Notes: generated by a model not told the origin, from the letters alone. 11,354 nucleotides of DNA from DASYYE01 sp035946955 (GCA_035946955.1 DASYYE010000187.1:1-11354), one strand, 5' to 3'; numbered from the stretch's first letter, positions 4,898 to 11,354 are shown. Numbers and translations: made by a program.

Positions 4898-7396
4898 TCA
4901 GGCGTCGGCGCCTTCCACAACCCCAGCCCAGGAGTCCAGCAGTGCCTGCGCCTCGTCCTCGTCAGCGCCTTCGGCCCACAGGTGTGTCACTGCCTCAGCC
5001 GGGTCCGGGAGCACGAGCACCCACCCGCCGTCGGGCTCGACCACCCGGACCCCGTCGGTGGTGTCGATCTCCCGGCCGGCGGCTGCCTCCACCACCGTGC
5101 GCATCACGCTGCCCTTGGCGGCCCAGGGTGTGGGCATGGACAGCTTGAGCAGGTGTGCCTTGGGGATGCGGGCGGCGATCTGGGACAGCGACAGGCGGGT
5201 GCGCGCCACCAGGCCGAGCAGCCGGACGAACGTGGCCATGCCGTCGAGGGTGCGGCTGAACTCCGGCACCACGAACCCGCCCCGCCCGTCCGCGCCGAAG
5301 ATCACGTCGTCGGGTGCCATGGCCTCGGTCAGGGCGGACGGTGAGGTGGGCGTCCAGCTCACCTGCACCCCGTGGAACCGGCAGACCTGCTCGGCCACCC
5401 TGGTGGTGGTGACGGGCAGGGCCACCCGGCCGGTGCGCCGCTCCGCGGCGATCAGGTCGAGGATGACCAGCAGTGCCCGGTCCTCGCTCACCATCTCGCC
5501 CCGGTCGTCCACCAGCATGAGGCGCTCCCCCACCTGGTCGAACCGCACGCCGAACGCGGCGCGGGAGGAGGCGACCAGCTCGGCGAGCCGCTGCATGCCG
5601 GCCCGGGTCTGCGCCAGGCTCTGGGTCGGCGACGCGTCGTCCAGCCGGTTGTTCAGGGTGAGCACGTCCAGGCCGATCCGGCCGAGCAGGGACGGGAGCA
5701 CGAGCGAGACGGTGCCGCCCGCGCAGTCGACCACGACCTTCAGGCCGGACTCACGGACCCCGCTCATGTCCATGGACCGCAGCAACTCGTTGGCGTAGGC
5801 CTCCACGACCCGCGACGGGTAGGTCAGCTCGGCGATCTCGCCGGGGAACGCCCGCCGGTACTCCTGGCGTGAGAAGACACGCTCCACCCGGCGGCACGCC
5901 GCCTGGGAGAGGTCGCCGCCGCTCTCGTCCAGGAACATGATGTCCAGCGACTGGGAGTCACCGGGCGTCGTCCGCAGCGCGATACCGCCGCTGACGTCCC
6001 GTTGCGCGGTGTGGTAGCGCACCACCGGCAGCGGCTGCGCCTCCAGGTCCATCACGTTGATGGCGCTGGCGTTGAGGGCACCGTGCACGGCCCGCTTGAG
6101 CGCGCGGGCGGCCCGCGACACGTCCCGGGAGGTGATCACGGTCGAGCCCTTGCGCAGGGTCGTGGCGTAGGCGCTGGCCAGCCGTACGCACAGTTCGGGG
6201 GTGATCTCGACGTTGACCAGGCCGGACACGCCGCGCGGGCCGAACAGGGAACGCTGGCCGCGCGACTCCCAGATGACGCTGGTGTTGACGACCGCGCCGG
6301 CCTCGATGGTCTTGAACGGGTAGACCTTCACCCCCGCCGAGATATAGGCCTCCGGCTCGATCAGGCACTCATCCCCCACCACCGCGCCTTCTTCGATCCG
6401 GCCCGAGGCCATGACGTCGGTGTTCTTGCCGATCACACAGCCGCGCAGGGTAGCGCCCTGCCCGACGAACACGTTGTTGTGCACCACCGCACGGTGCAGG
6501 AACGCGCCTTCCTTGATGACCACGTTGTTGCCGACCACGGTGAACTCACGCAACTGGGCGCCGGCCTCGATCTTCGCGTAGTCGCCGATGCACAGCGGCC
6601 CCTTGAGCACCGCCTCCGGGTCCACCTCGGCGCCCGCGCACACCCAGACCCCCGGGGAGACCTCGAACCCGTCGATCTCAGCCTCGACCCGCCCGCACAG
6701 CACGTCGGCCTGGGCCTTGAGATAGCTCTCGTGGGACCCGACGTCCTCCCAGTAGCCCTCGGCGACCCAGCCGTACACGGGGGCGCCCCTGGTCAGCAGG
6801 CGGGGGAACACGTCGCCGGACCAGTCAACCGGCTCACCCCCGGGCACTTCGGCCAGCACCTCGGGTTCCATCACGTAGATTCCGGTGTTGATGGTGTCGG
6901 AGAACACCTGCCCCCAGGTCGGCTTCTCCAGGAACCGCTGGATGCGCCCGTCCTCGTCAGCGATGACGATCCCGAACTCCAGGGGGTTTGGCACGCGGGT
7001 GAGGGCTACCGTGACCAGGGCGCCCTGCTTCTTGTGGTAGGTGACGAGCGCCGACAGGTCGATGTCGGTGAGCGCGTCACCGGAGATCACCAGGAACGGC
7101 CCGGACCGCAGTTCGTCTTCGGCGTTCTTCACGCTCCCGGCGGTGCCGAGCGGCACCTCCTCCGTGGCGTACTGCAGGCTCATGCCGAAGTCCTCGCCGT
7201 CGCCGAAGTAGTTGCGCACCAGCGATGCGAGGAACTGGACGGTGACCACTGTGTCGGTGAACCCGTGCCTGCGCAGCAGCCGCAGCACGTGTTCCATGAT
7301 GGGCCTGTTCGCCACCGGCAGGAGCGGCTTGGGCTGGTTGGCTGTCATGGGGCGCAGCCGGGTCCCTTCCCCGCCCGCCATAAGCACAGCCTTCAC
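4898..7396 (-). CDS. Sugar-nucleotide pyrophosphorylase (mannose-1-phosphate guanylyltransferase type) with degenerate phosphomannomutase-like C-terminal domain
   Basis: The product has 832 residues. The N-terminal nucleotidyltransferase domain (1-235) has GGEGTRLRPMT (8-18), KPLLPV (23-28), SGDALTDID (105-113), EKP (157-159) and a GYWEDVG motif (214-220). A left-handed beta-helix of hexapeptide repeats follows (about 245-375). Residues 385-832 resemble phosphomannomutase/phosphoglucomutase, but each catalytic motif is altered: TTPGD (476-480) replaces TASHNP, FGVRFDQVGER (615-625) lacks the DxDxD metal loop, GADGRGG (701-707) replaces the sugar loop, and VVEPDGGW (785-792) lacks the RxSGTEP phosphate loop. 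The expected reaction is NTP plus sugar-1-phosphate to NDP-sugar, probably GDP-mannose; substrate is not settled by sequence. GTG 7396 has GGAAGGAG upstream and overlaps the previous stop (GTGA). Long actinobacterial ManC-like fusions of this size are known. Confidence 0.9.
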   Translation of the reverse strand: MKAVLMAGGEGTRLRPMTANQPKPLLPVANRPIMEHVLRLLRRHGFTDTVVTVQFLASLVRNYFGDGEDFGMSLQYATEEVPLGTAGSVKNAEDELRSGPFLVISGDALTDIDLSALVTYHKKQGALVTVALTRVPNPLEFGIVIADEDGRIQRFLEKPTWGQVFSDTINTGIYVMEPEVLAEVPGGEPVDWSGDVFPRLLTRGAPVYGWVAEGYWEDVGSHESYLKAQADVLCGRVEAEIDGFEVSPGVWVCAGAEVDPEAVLKGPLCIGDYAKIEAGAQLREFTVVGNNVVIKEGAFLHRAVVHNNVFVGQGATLRGCVIGKNTDVMASGRIEEGAVVGDECLIEPEAYISAGVKVYPFKTIEAGAVVNTSVIWESRGQRSLFGPRGVSGLVNVEITPELCVRLASAYATTLRKGSTVITSRDVSRAARALKRAVHGALNASAINVMDLEAQPLPVVRYHTAQRDVSGGIALRTTPGDSQSLDIMFLDESGGDLSQAACRRVERVFSRQEYRRAFPGEIAELTYPSRVVEAYANELLRSMDMSGVRESGLKVVVDCAGGTVSLVLPSLLGRIGLDVLTLNNRLDDASPTQSLAQTRAGMQRLAELVASSRAAFGVRFDQVGERLMLVDDRGEMVSEDRALLVILDLIAAERRTGRVALPVTTTRVAEQVCRFHGVQVSWTPTSPSALTEAMAPDDVIFGADGRGGFVVPEFSRTLDGMATFVRLLGLVARTRLSLSQIAARIPKAHLLKLSMPTPWAAKGSVMRTVVEAAAGREIDTTDGVRVVEPDGGWVLVLPDPAEAVTHLWAEGADEDEAQALLDSWAGVVEGADA

Positions 7397-8118
7397 CGTT
7401 GACCCGTCTCCTTCCGGTCTGACGTGACCCTGTCAGGGCTGTATGGCCCATCATCGCCGGGTGTGCGCTGGGGGGCCAGTGCCGACGCCCGGGTAGCTTC
7501 GACAGCCCGCCGCACCTCGCTGACCAGGCGTCCTGCCTGAATGAGGTACAGCGCACCAGACCACCAATAGAGGGCACTTCCCCAGATCGCGAAAGCCCAA
7601 CCGATGACCCGTGCGGACTCCGCTGGCACCCCCGCATGGGCACCAAGGAAGAGCAATGGGAAAGCGTAGAGCAGGCAAAGCGTCGCTGCCTTGCCGACGA
7701 AACTGACCTGCAGGGCCGGGTAGCCGTAGCGGTTCAGCACGAGCAGGGCGATGGCGAGGACCAGTTCCCGGCCGACGAGGATGCCAACCAGCCACCAGGG
7801 GATGATGGCCCGCAACGCCAGGGCGGCCAGGGTGGCCGCGATGTAGAGGCGGTCCGCGGCCGGGTCGAGCACCTGTCCCAGGGCGCTGGTCTGGTTCCAC
7901 GCCCGGGCGATCTTGCCGTCGAGCCAGTCGGACAGGCCCGCGGCGACGAGCAGCCCGACCGCCCAGCCGTCCGCCTTCGGGCCGAGCACGAGCCACAGGA
8001 AGACCGGTACACCCGCCAGGCGGGCCACGCTGATGGCATTGGGAACGGTAAGGATGCGGGCCTGCTGGCCTGCGCGGTTCCCCGCGTCGGCCTGCCCATC
8101 GTCCTCGGCACGCGCCAT
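7393..8118 (-). CDS. CDP-alcohol phosphatidyltransferase family membrane protein (PgsA-like)
   Basis: The product has 241 residues and is an inner-membrane enzyme that transfers a phosphatidyl group from CDP-diacylglycerol to an alcohol. The full family motif D-x2-DG-x2-AR-x8-G-x3-D-x3-D is intact, from D64 (SDWLDGKIAR) to D89 (GQVLDPAAD). About six hydrophobic segments are visible, near 23-46, 50-63, 91-108, 110-128, 141-160 and 171-193, followed by a charged cytosolic tail. Phosphatidylglycerophosphate synthase is the default guess; inositol-phosphate or other acceptors cannot be excluded. Its synteny counterpart in M. tuberculosis is pgsA2 (Rv1822). ATG 8118 is chosen because AAGGA stands five bases upstream; ATG 8169 in frame has no comparable SD. 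It is coupled to the next gene through GTGA. The open frame continues upstream across the thiC region only as an antisense artefact. Confidence 0.9.
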   Translation of the reverse strand: MARAEDDGQADAGNRAGQQARILTVPNAISVARLAGVPVFLWLVLGPKADGWAVGLLVAAGLSDWLDGKIARAWNQTSALGQVLDPAADRLYIAATLAALALRAIIPWWLVGILVGRELVLAIALLVLNRYGYPALQVSFVGKAATLCLLYAFPLLFLGAHAGVPAESARVIGWAFAIWGSALYWWSGALYLIQAGRLVSEVRRAVEATRASALAPQRTPGDDGPYSPDRVTSDRKETGQR

Positions 8119-8189
8119 GTCGTTCCTTGCACGCGTCGGCGGCCCCGGGGCTCGCGGGTGAGTCCCCATCCTGGCCACTCGTACCGGTG

Positions 8190-8221
8190 CTGACATTACC
8201 TGGCGGGCCGGCGGGTAGCGT
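8190..8221 (+). promoter_or_regulatory. Candidate thiC promoter
   Basis: CTGACA (8190-8195) and TAGCGT (8216-8221) are 20 bases apart, longer than ideal. The -10 would start transcription near 8228, immediately ahead of the TPP aptamer, which is what a riboswitch leader needs. The -10 lies in GGTAGCGT, shared with the garA promoter. Confidence 0.4.
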
Positions 8222-8223
8222 AA
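8193..8223 (-). promoter_or_regulatory. Candidate promoter of the CDP-alcohol phosphatidyltransferase operon
   Basis: On the minus strand TTACGC (8223-8218) and TAATGT (8198-8193) are 19 bases apart, giving a start near 8186 and a leader of about 68 bases. It occupies almost the same DNA as the thiC promoter on the other strand. The -35 is weak. Confidence 0.25.
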
Positions 8224-8320
8224 CGGGGGAACGCGGGAGCCCAGAACCACTGGGCTGAGAGGGCGGCTGGGGTAGCCGCCGACCGCCAGGACCTGATCCG
8301 GGTCATGCCGGCGAAGGGAG
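8222..8320 (+). promoter_or_regulatory. TPP riboswitch (THI element) controlling thiC
   Basis: The conserved THI-box parts occur in order. AGCCCAG (8238-8244) pairs with CTGGGCT (8250-8256) and runs into CTGAGA (8255-8260). A variable stem GGCGGCT (8262-8268)/AGCCGCC (8274-8280) follows. The 3' half ACCTGATCCGGGTCATGCC (8291-8309) ends in GGCGAAGGGAG. The aptamer 3' end contains the thiC SD (GAAGGGAG), five bases before the ATG at 8326. TPP binding should therefore hide the SD directly, a translational mode of repression. Confidence 0.95.
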
Positions 8321-8325
8321 TTGCT

Positions 8326-9993
8326 ATGACATCCGGGCAAACACACGACGGGCAACCGCACGGCAACGGTCACGCCCACGGAAACGGCGAGCGGCCCACG
8401 GTCTACCGGAAGGCGTACCTGGCCGGGCCCCGGCCGGACATCCGGGTGCCGGTGCGCGAGGTCAGCCTGACCAACGGAGACACGTTCACTCTCTACGACA
8501 CGTCCGGGCCTTACCAAGACCCGGGGTTCGGCGACGGCCACGTGCTGCCCGCACTGCGGGCTCCGTGGATCGCCGAGCGCAAGGCGCGTGGCGGGTGTGT
8601 CACCCAGCGGGCGGCGGCGCGGCGGGGTGAGGTCACCCCTGAGATGGAGTTCGTCGCCGTGCGCGAGGGCATGGCGCCCGAGGTGGTCCGGGACGAGGTG
8701 GCCGCTGGCCGGGCGGTCCTGCCCGCGAACGTGAACCACCCCGAGAGCGAGCCGATGGTCATCGGCAAGGCGTTCCTCGTCAAGATCAACGCCAACATCG
8801 GGACGTCGGCGGTGACCTCGTCTGTGGCCGAGGAGGTCGAGAAGATGCGGTGGGCGACCCGCTGGGGCGCGGACACCGTGATGGACCTGTCTACGGGCAA
8901 GCGCATCCACGAGACCCGGGAGGGGATCCTGCGTGGCTCGCCGGTGCCGATCGGGACCGTGCCGATCTACCAGGCGCTGGAGAAGGTGGACGGCAAGCCT
9001 GAGGCCTTGTCCTGGGAGGTCTATCGGGACACGGTCGTCGAGCAGTGCGAGCAGGGCGTGGACTACATGACCATCCACGCCGGGGTGCTGCTGCGCTATG
9101 TGCCGCTGACCGCCACACGGCGGACCGGCATCGTCAGCCGGGGCGGGTCCATCCTTGCGGCGTGGTGCCTGGCCCATCACGAGGAGAATTTCCTATACAC
9201 CCACTTCCCCGAGCTGTGCGAGATCCTGCGTGAGTACGACGTGACGTTCTCGCTGGGGGACGGGCTGCGGCCCGGGTCGATCCACGACGCCAACGACGAG
9301 GCGCAACTGTCGGAACTGCGGACACTGGGCGAGCTGACCAAGGTGGCGGCCGAGTTTGACTGCCAGGTCATGATCGAGGGCCCCGGGCATGTGCCCATGC
9401 ACAAGATCGCGGAGAACGTGCGGCTGCAGCAGGAACTGTGCGATGAGGCGCCCTTCTACACGCTGGGGCCGCTGGCGACCGACATCGCGCCCGGGTACGA
9501 CCACATCACCTCGGCGATCGGGGCCGCGATCATCGGCTGGCACGGGACGGCGATGCTGTGTTATGTCACACCCAAGGAGCACCTGGGCCTGCCCGACCGG
9601 GAGGACGTGAAGCAGGGCGTGATCGCGTACAAGATCGCCGCCCATTCCGCTGACCTGGCCAAGGGCCACCCCGGGGCGAAGGCGTGGGACGACGCGCTGT
9701 CGGACGCGCGGTTCGAGTTCCGCTGGGAGGACCAGTTCAACCTGGCGCTGGACCCGGACACGGCGCGGTCCTACCACGACGAGACGCTTCCCGCGGCGCC
9801 GGCGAAGACGGCCCACTTCTGCTCGATGTGCGGCCCGCACTTCTGCGCGATGAAGATCACCCAGGATGTGCGCGCCTACGCGGCGGAACACGGCCTGGAC
9901 GACGAGTCAGCGCTGACTGAAGGCATGCGCGAGAAAGCCGAGGAGTTCACCCGCGAAGGCAACCGCATCTACCTCCCTCTTAGCCGCAGCTAA
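8326..9993 (+). CDS. thiC: Phosphomethylpyrimidine synthase ThiC
   Basis: ThiC is a radical-SAM enzyme that rearranges aminoimidazole ribotide into HMP phosphate, the pyrimidine precursor of thiamine, in the cytosol. The product has 555 residues. Recognisable blocks include NVNHPESEPMVIGKAFLVKI, NANIGTSAVTSS, ADTVMDLSTGK, TIHAGVL, SLGDGLRPGS and EGPGHVPMHKI. The [4Fe-4S] motif is C499-x2-C502-x4-C507 (CSMCGPHFC) near the C terminus, as in all ThiC. ATG 8326 has GAAGGGAG five bases upstream. An in-frame ATG at 8305 lies inside the TPP aptamer and is unlikely. The first 25 residues carry a His/Gly-rich stretch (HDGQPHGNGHAHGNG) not part of the catalytic core. The gene appears to stand alone here; no other thi gene is in the window. 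Confidence 0.98.
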   Translation: MTSGQTHDGQPHGNGHAHGNGERPTVYRKAYLAGPRPDIRVPVREVSLTNGDTFTLYDTSGPYQDPGFGDGHVLPALRAPWIAERKARGGCVTQRAAARRGEVTPEMEFVAVREGMAPEVVRDEVAAGRAVLPANVNHPESEPMVIGKAFLVKINANIGTSAVTSSVAEEVEKMRWATRWGADTVMDLSTGKRIHETREGILRGSPVPIGTVPIYQALEKVDGKPEALSWEVYRDTVVEQCEQGVDYMTIHAGVLLRYVPLTATRRTGIVSRGGSILAAWCLAHHEENFLYTHFPELCEILREYDVTFSLGDGLRPGSIHDANDEAQLSELRTLGELTKVAAEFDCQVMIEGPGHVPMHKIAENVRLQQELCDEAPFYTLGPLATDIAPGYDHITSAIGAAIIGWHGTAMLCYVTPKEHLGLPDREDVKQGVIAYKIAAHSADLAKGHPGAKAWDDALSDARFEFRWEDQFNLALDPDTARSYHDETLPAAPAKTAHFCSMCGPHFCAMKITQDVRAYAAEHGLDDESALTEGMREKAEEFTREGNRIYLPLSRS

Positions 9994-10133
9994 TCGTCAA
10001 CCAACGCCTACCCGCGTGGCTCCGGTAGCGCCGCGGTTCGCCAGATGCGCTGGTCACACGGTTCACAACCGCCGCATGAGTACAACACATCACAAGAGCC
10101 CCACAGTACGGTTGATCAACTCAGGAAAGCAGC

Positions 10134-10183
10134 AGGTTGTGTGTCAAAACCGCTGTCCCAACGACGGTTTTGACACACAACCT
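10134..10183. repeat. Perfect inverted repeat, 19-bp arms, 12-base loop
   Basis: AGGTTGTGTGTCAAAACCG (10134-10152) and CGGTTTTGACACACAACCT (10165-10183) are exact reverse complements around a 12-base centre. The arms are AT-richer than the surroundings. It lies 140 bases past the thiC stop and may act as a terminator on either strand, but the arms are longer than usual for that and no U-run follows. Confidence 0.93.
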
Positions 10184-10195
10184 CCGGTGGGCTGG

Positions 10196-10227
10196 GCGAG
10201 TGGGGATGGTGGGGCATCCCCACTCGC
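10196..10227. repeat. Perfect inverted repeat, 13-bp arms, 6-base loop
   Basis: GCGAGTGGGGATG (10196-10208) and CATCCCCACTCGC (10215-10227) are exact reverse complements around GTGGGG. It begins 12 bases after the 19-bp inverted repeat. Paired with it, this would form two consecutive stable hairpins in RNA of either strand. Confidence 0.92.
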
Positions 10228-10269
10228 AATGTGGCATTGAGCATCCACAACTTGCGCGAGGTGTCAGAG

Positions 10270-10278
10270 TTATCCACA
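10270..10278 (+). other. DnaA-box-like 9-mer
   Basis: TTATCCACA matches the classic DnaA box exactly. A weaker relative, GCATCCACA, lies at 10241-10249. A lone box is not an origin and may be chance; a role in DnaA titration or local control is conceivable. Confidence 0.35.
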
Positions 10279-10329
10279 GCCACAGAAGAGGTGGCTGAAA
10301 GCTAGGGAGTCTCGTCCCATCATCGTGTC

Positions 10330-11250
10330 GTGCGACGAGACGAGGATTGTCCTGGCTGGGTCGTGACGCTGCTTCGCGAACAGAGTGGCGTCCTCAGGTC
10401 AGACCGTGCCATCGAATGGCTCGGCGAGCCTGGCGTTCGCTGGAAACTGGCAAGTGGGCGGTGGCAACGACCGTGCCGGGGCGTCCTCGTAACCCACCCA
10501 GGACCGCTCACGGCTGACCAACTCCTATGGGTGGCTGTGCTGAGCGCGGGCCCAGGCGCGGCACTGGCGGGACTGACGGCCGCCCGACTGGACAGGCTCG
10601 CCGGGTTCGACGAACCCCGGACGTACCTCCTAGCCCCAGCGCCGAGTTGTGTCAGGATCAGGCTCGCAAACGTGGTTGTCCACCGCTCCAGGACACTACG
10701 GCCAGATGACATTCACCCGGCCCGCACACCACCCCGCACCAGACTCACCCGCTCCTTGCTAGACGCGGCGGCCTGGGCACCGAGTACCGCCCTCGCACGT
10801 GGCATCCTGGCCGCCGGTGTGCAGCAACGTCTAGTGCGCGCGGACCAACTCGCGGCCGCAGTCGCAGCACGGCCGAGCATCCGCCGACATGCCCTGATCG
10901 CTGCCACGCTCGGCAACATCAGCGAAGGCGCACAGGCACTGTCTGAGTTGGACTTCACACTGCTGCTACGTCGCCACCGGATTCCCGAACCGGACCGCCA
11001 GGTCATGCGGTTGGACAGCATGGGACGACGGCGTTGGCTAAACACCTATTGGGACCAGGCCCGGCTGGCGGCTGAGATCGACGGCATGTGGCACATGGAA
11101 CCGCTCTCCTGGTGGGCGGACATGTGCCGCGACAACGAACTCACGACCTCCGGATACCGAGTGCTCCGATTCCCAGCCTTCGCCCTGCGCGAAGCCCCAG
11201 ACACCGTGGCAACCCAGATCAAAGCCGCCCTCCGACTCGGCTCTGGCTAA
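10330..11250 (+). CDS. AbiEi-like N-terminal region with C-terminal DUF559/Vsr-like endonuclease domain
   Basis: The product has 306 residues. The N-terminal part (about 10-60: LLREQSGVLRSDRAIEWLG and WKLASGRWQRPCRGVLV) resembles the AbiEi antitoxin winged helix, used in type IV toxin-antitoxin systems. The middle has segments typical of the AbiEi-DUF559 protein group found in many copies in actinobacteria. The C-terminal domain (about 200-300) matches DUF559/Vsr-type PD-(D/E)xK nucleases: D242, AEIDG with E249 and D251, H255, D264, RDNEL (267-271) and GYRVLRF (275-281). No AbiEii nucleotidyltransferase toxin follows. GTG 10330 is the first possible start after an in-frame stop, with a distant AGGGAG 20 bases away; GTG 10363 is an alternative. 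Nuclease activity and role are unproven. More CGA, CTA and CAA codons than its neighbours hint at transfer. Confidence 0.75.
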   Translation: MRRDEDCPGWVVTLLREQSGVLRSDRAIEWLGEPGVRWKLASGRWQRPCRGVLVTHPGPLTADQLLWVAVLSAGPGAALAGLTAARLDRLAGFDEPRTYLLAPAPSCVRIRLANVVVHRSRTLRPDDIHPARTPPRTRLTRSLLDAAAWAPSTALARGILAAGVQQRLVRADQLAAAVAARPSIRRHALIAATLGNISEGAQALSELDFTLLLRRHRIPEPDRQVMRLDSMGRRRWLNTYWDQARLAAEIDGMWHMEPLSWWADMCRDNELTTSGYRVLRFPAFALREAPDTVATQIKAALRLGSG

Positions 11251-11315
11251 TCGCAGGACGGCGCGTTAGCCCCAGGAAACACCTGTAGGCGCCGACCGCT
11301 GACCTCTGAATTGAG

Positions 11316-11353
11316 GAGGGGCGGGCCTGGCAGAGATGCCAGGCCCGCCCCTC
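11316..11353 (+). terminator. Strong terminator hairpin after the DUF559 gene
   Basis: GAGGGGCGGGCCTGGCA (11316-11332) and TGCCAGGCCCGCCCCTC (11337-11353) form a perfect 17-pair stem with a GAGA tetraloop, 65 bases beyond the stop codon. The window ends at the foot of the stem, so a T-run cannot be seen. GAGA is a GNRA loop on the plus strand, favouring RNA from this strand. It could also serve a convergent gene outside the window. Confidence 0.78.
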
Positions 11354-11354
11354 G

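Larger units (their letters stand above)
9994..10329. other. Non-coding, hairpin-rich gap after thiC
   Basis: No credible gene is present. From left to right it holds small stems (CCAG/CTGG at 10041-10053; CGGTT-CAC-AACCG at 10059-10071, nested in GCGGTT/AACCGC at 10033-10072) and a palindrome GTTGATCAAC (10111-10120). Two long perfect inverted repeats follow at 10134-10183 and 10196-10227, then a DnaA-box-like TTATCCACA (10270-10278). The thiC transcript probably ends here. A frame reading from 10076 runs through the inverted repeats and is not believed. Confidence 0.65.

Noticed and set aside
4603..5148. 181-codon plus-strand open frame in the garA gap
   Set aside because: The Pro/Arg-rich product overlaps the 3' end of the pyrophosphorylase gene and the garA promoter; typical chance frame of GC-rich DNA.
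6002..7402. 466-codon open frame on the plus strand antisense to the pyrophosphorylase gene
   Set aside because: Composition is the His/Gly/Pro/Arg-rich shadow expected opposite a high-GC gene, with no SD and no family resemblance; the minus-strand protein is unmistakable.
8305..8325. Earlier ATG for thiC at 8305
   Set aside because: It lies inside the conserved TPP aptamer and would put the real SD within the coding region; ATG 8326 has an ideal SD spacing.
8119..9180. Upstream extension of the CDP-alcohol phosphatidyltransferase frame to 595 codons
   Set aside because: The extension is antisense to thiC and the TPP riboswitch; the family length and the AAGGA site support ATG 8118.
10016..10240. 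74-codon plus-strand frame after thiC (including an inner start at 10076)
   Set aside because: It reads straight through two perfect inverted repeats, has no SD and no similarity to a known protein.
10270..10278. A replication origin at the DnaA box
   Set aside because: One exact box with no cluster, no AT-rich unwinding region and no dnaA/dnaN/parAB nearby does not support an origin.
1..11354. CRISPR array, tRNA, rRNA or transposase
   Set aside because: No regularly spaced repeats, no tRNA-like cloverleaf or rRNA sequence and no transposase motifs were seen on either strand.

Overview
The window is high-GC DNA with actinobacterial codon use, SD-type starts and gene content. Gene order and protein style fit a filamentous or non-mycobacterial actinobacterium, possibly of the Streptosporangiales/Streptomycetales type. 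That placement is an inference from family resemblance; no rRNA or other taxonomic marker is present. Seven complete protein genes, one partial gene and two metabolite riboswitches can be supported.

Left part (1-4533, all minus strand). Reading in the direction of transcription (right to left): a GarA-type FHA protein with a zinc ribbon, an FtsR-like MerR regulator (Rv1828 family), a DUF151 'bifunctional nuclease' protein (Rv1829 family), a second MerR regulator (Rv1830/ResR-McdR family), and gcvP, the glycine dehydrogenase, which runs off the left edge. A single-aptamer glycine riboswitch precedes gcvP. This is the order of the Mycobacterium tuberculosis garA-Rv1828-Rv1829-Rv1830-(Rv1831)-gcvB block, so regulators of central nitrogen/carbon flow and of cell division sit beside glycine cleavage. 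garA and ftsR are translationally coupled (ATGA). resR has its own well-formed promoter. A 340-bp gap before the gcvP leader holds a near-perfect 19-bp direct repeat and nested inverted repeats.

Middle (4534-8118, minus strand). A CDP-alcohol phosphatidyltransferase is coupled by a GTGA overlap to an 832-aa sugar-nucleotide pyrophosphorylase of the mannose-1-phosphate guanylyltransferase type. The latter carries a left-handed beta-helix and a C-terminal phosphomannomutase-like domain whose catalytic motifs are all degenerate. In relatives the interval between this pair and garA usually carries DUF881-Sbp-DUF881 and gcvH; here it is a 364-bp non-coding gap with a large imperfect palindrome.

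Right part (8119-11354, plus strand). A TPP riboswitch leads into thiC (HMP-P synthase), divergent from the CDP-alcohol gene. A 336-bp gap after thiC has two perfect inverted repeats (19 bp and 13 bp arms) and a consensus DnaA box. It is followed by a lone gene coding for an AbiEi-like N-terminal region joined to a DUF559/Vsr-like nuclease domain, and then a strong terminator hairpin at the window edge.

No CRISPR array, tRNA, rRNA, transposase or phage gene was seen. The most unusual items are the pseudo-mutase domain, the paired hairpins ahead of the DUF559 gene, the missing gcvH/DUF881/Sbp block, and the repeats ahead of the gcvP riboswitch.
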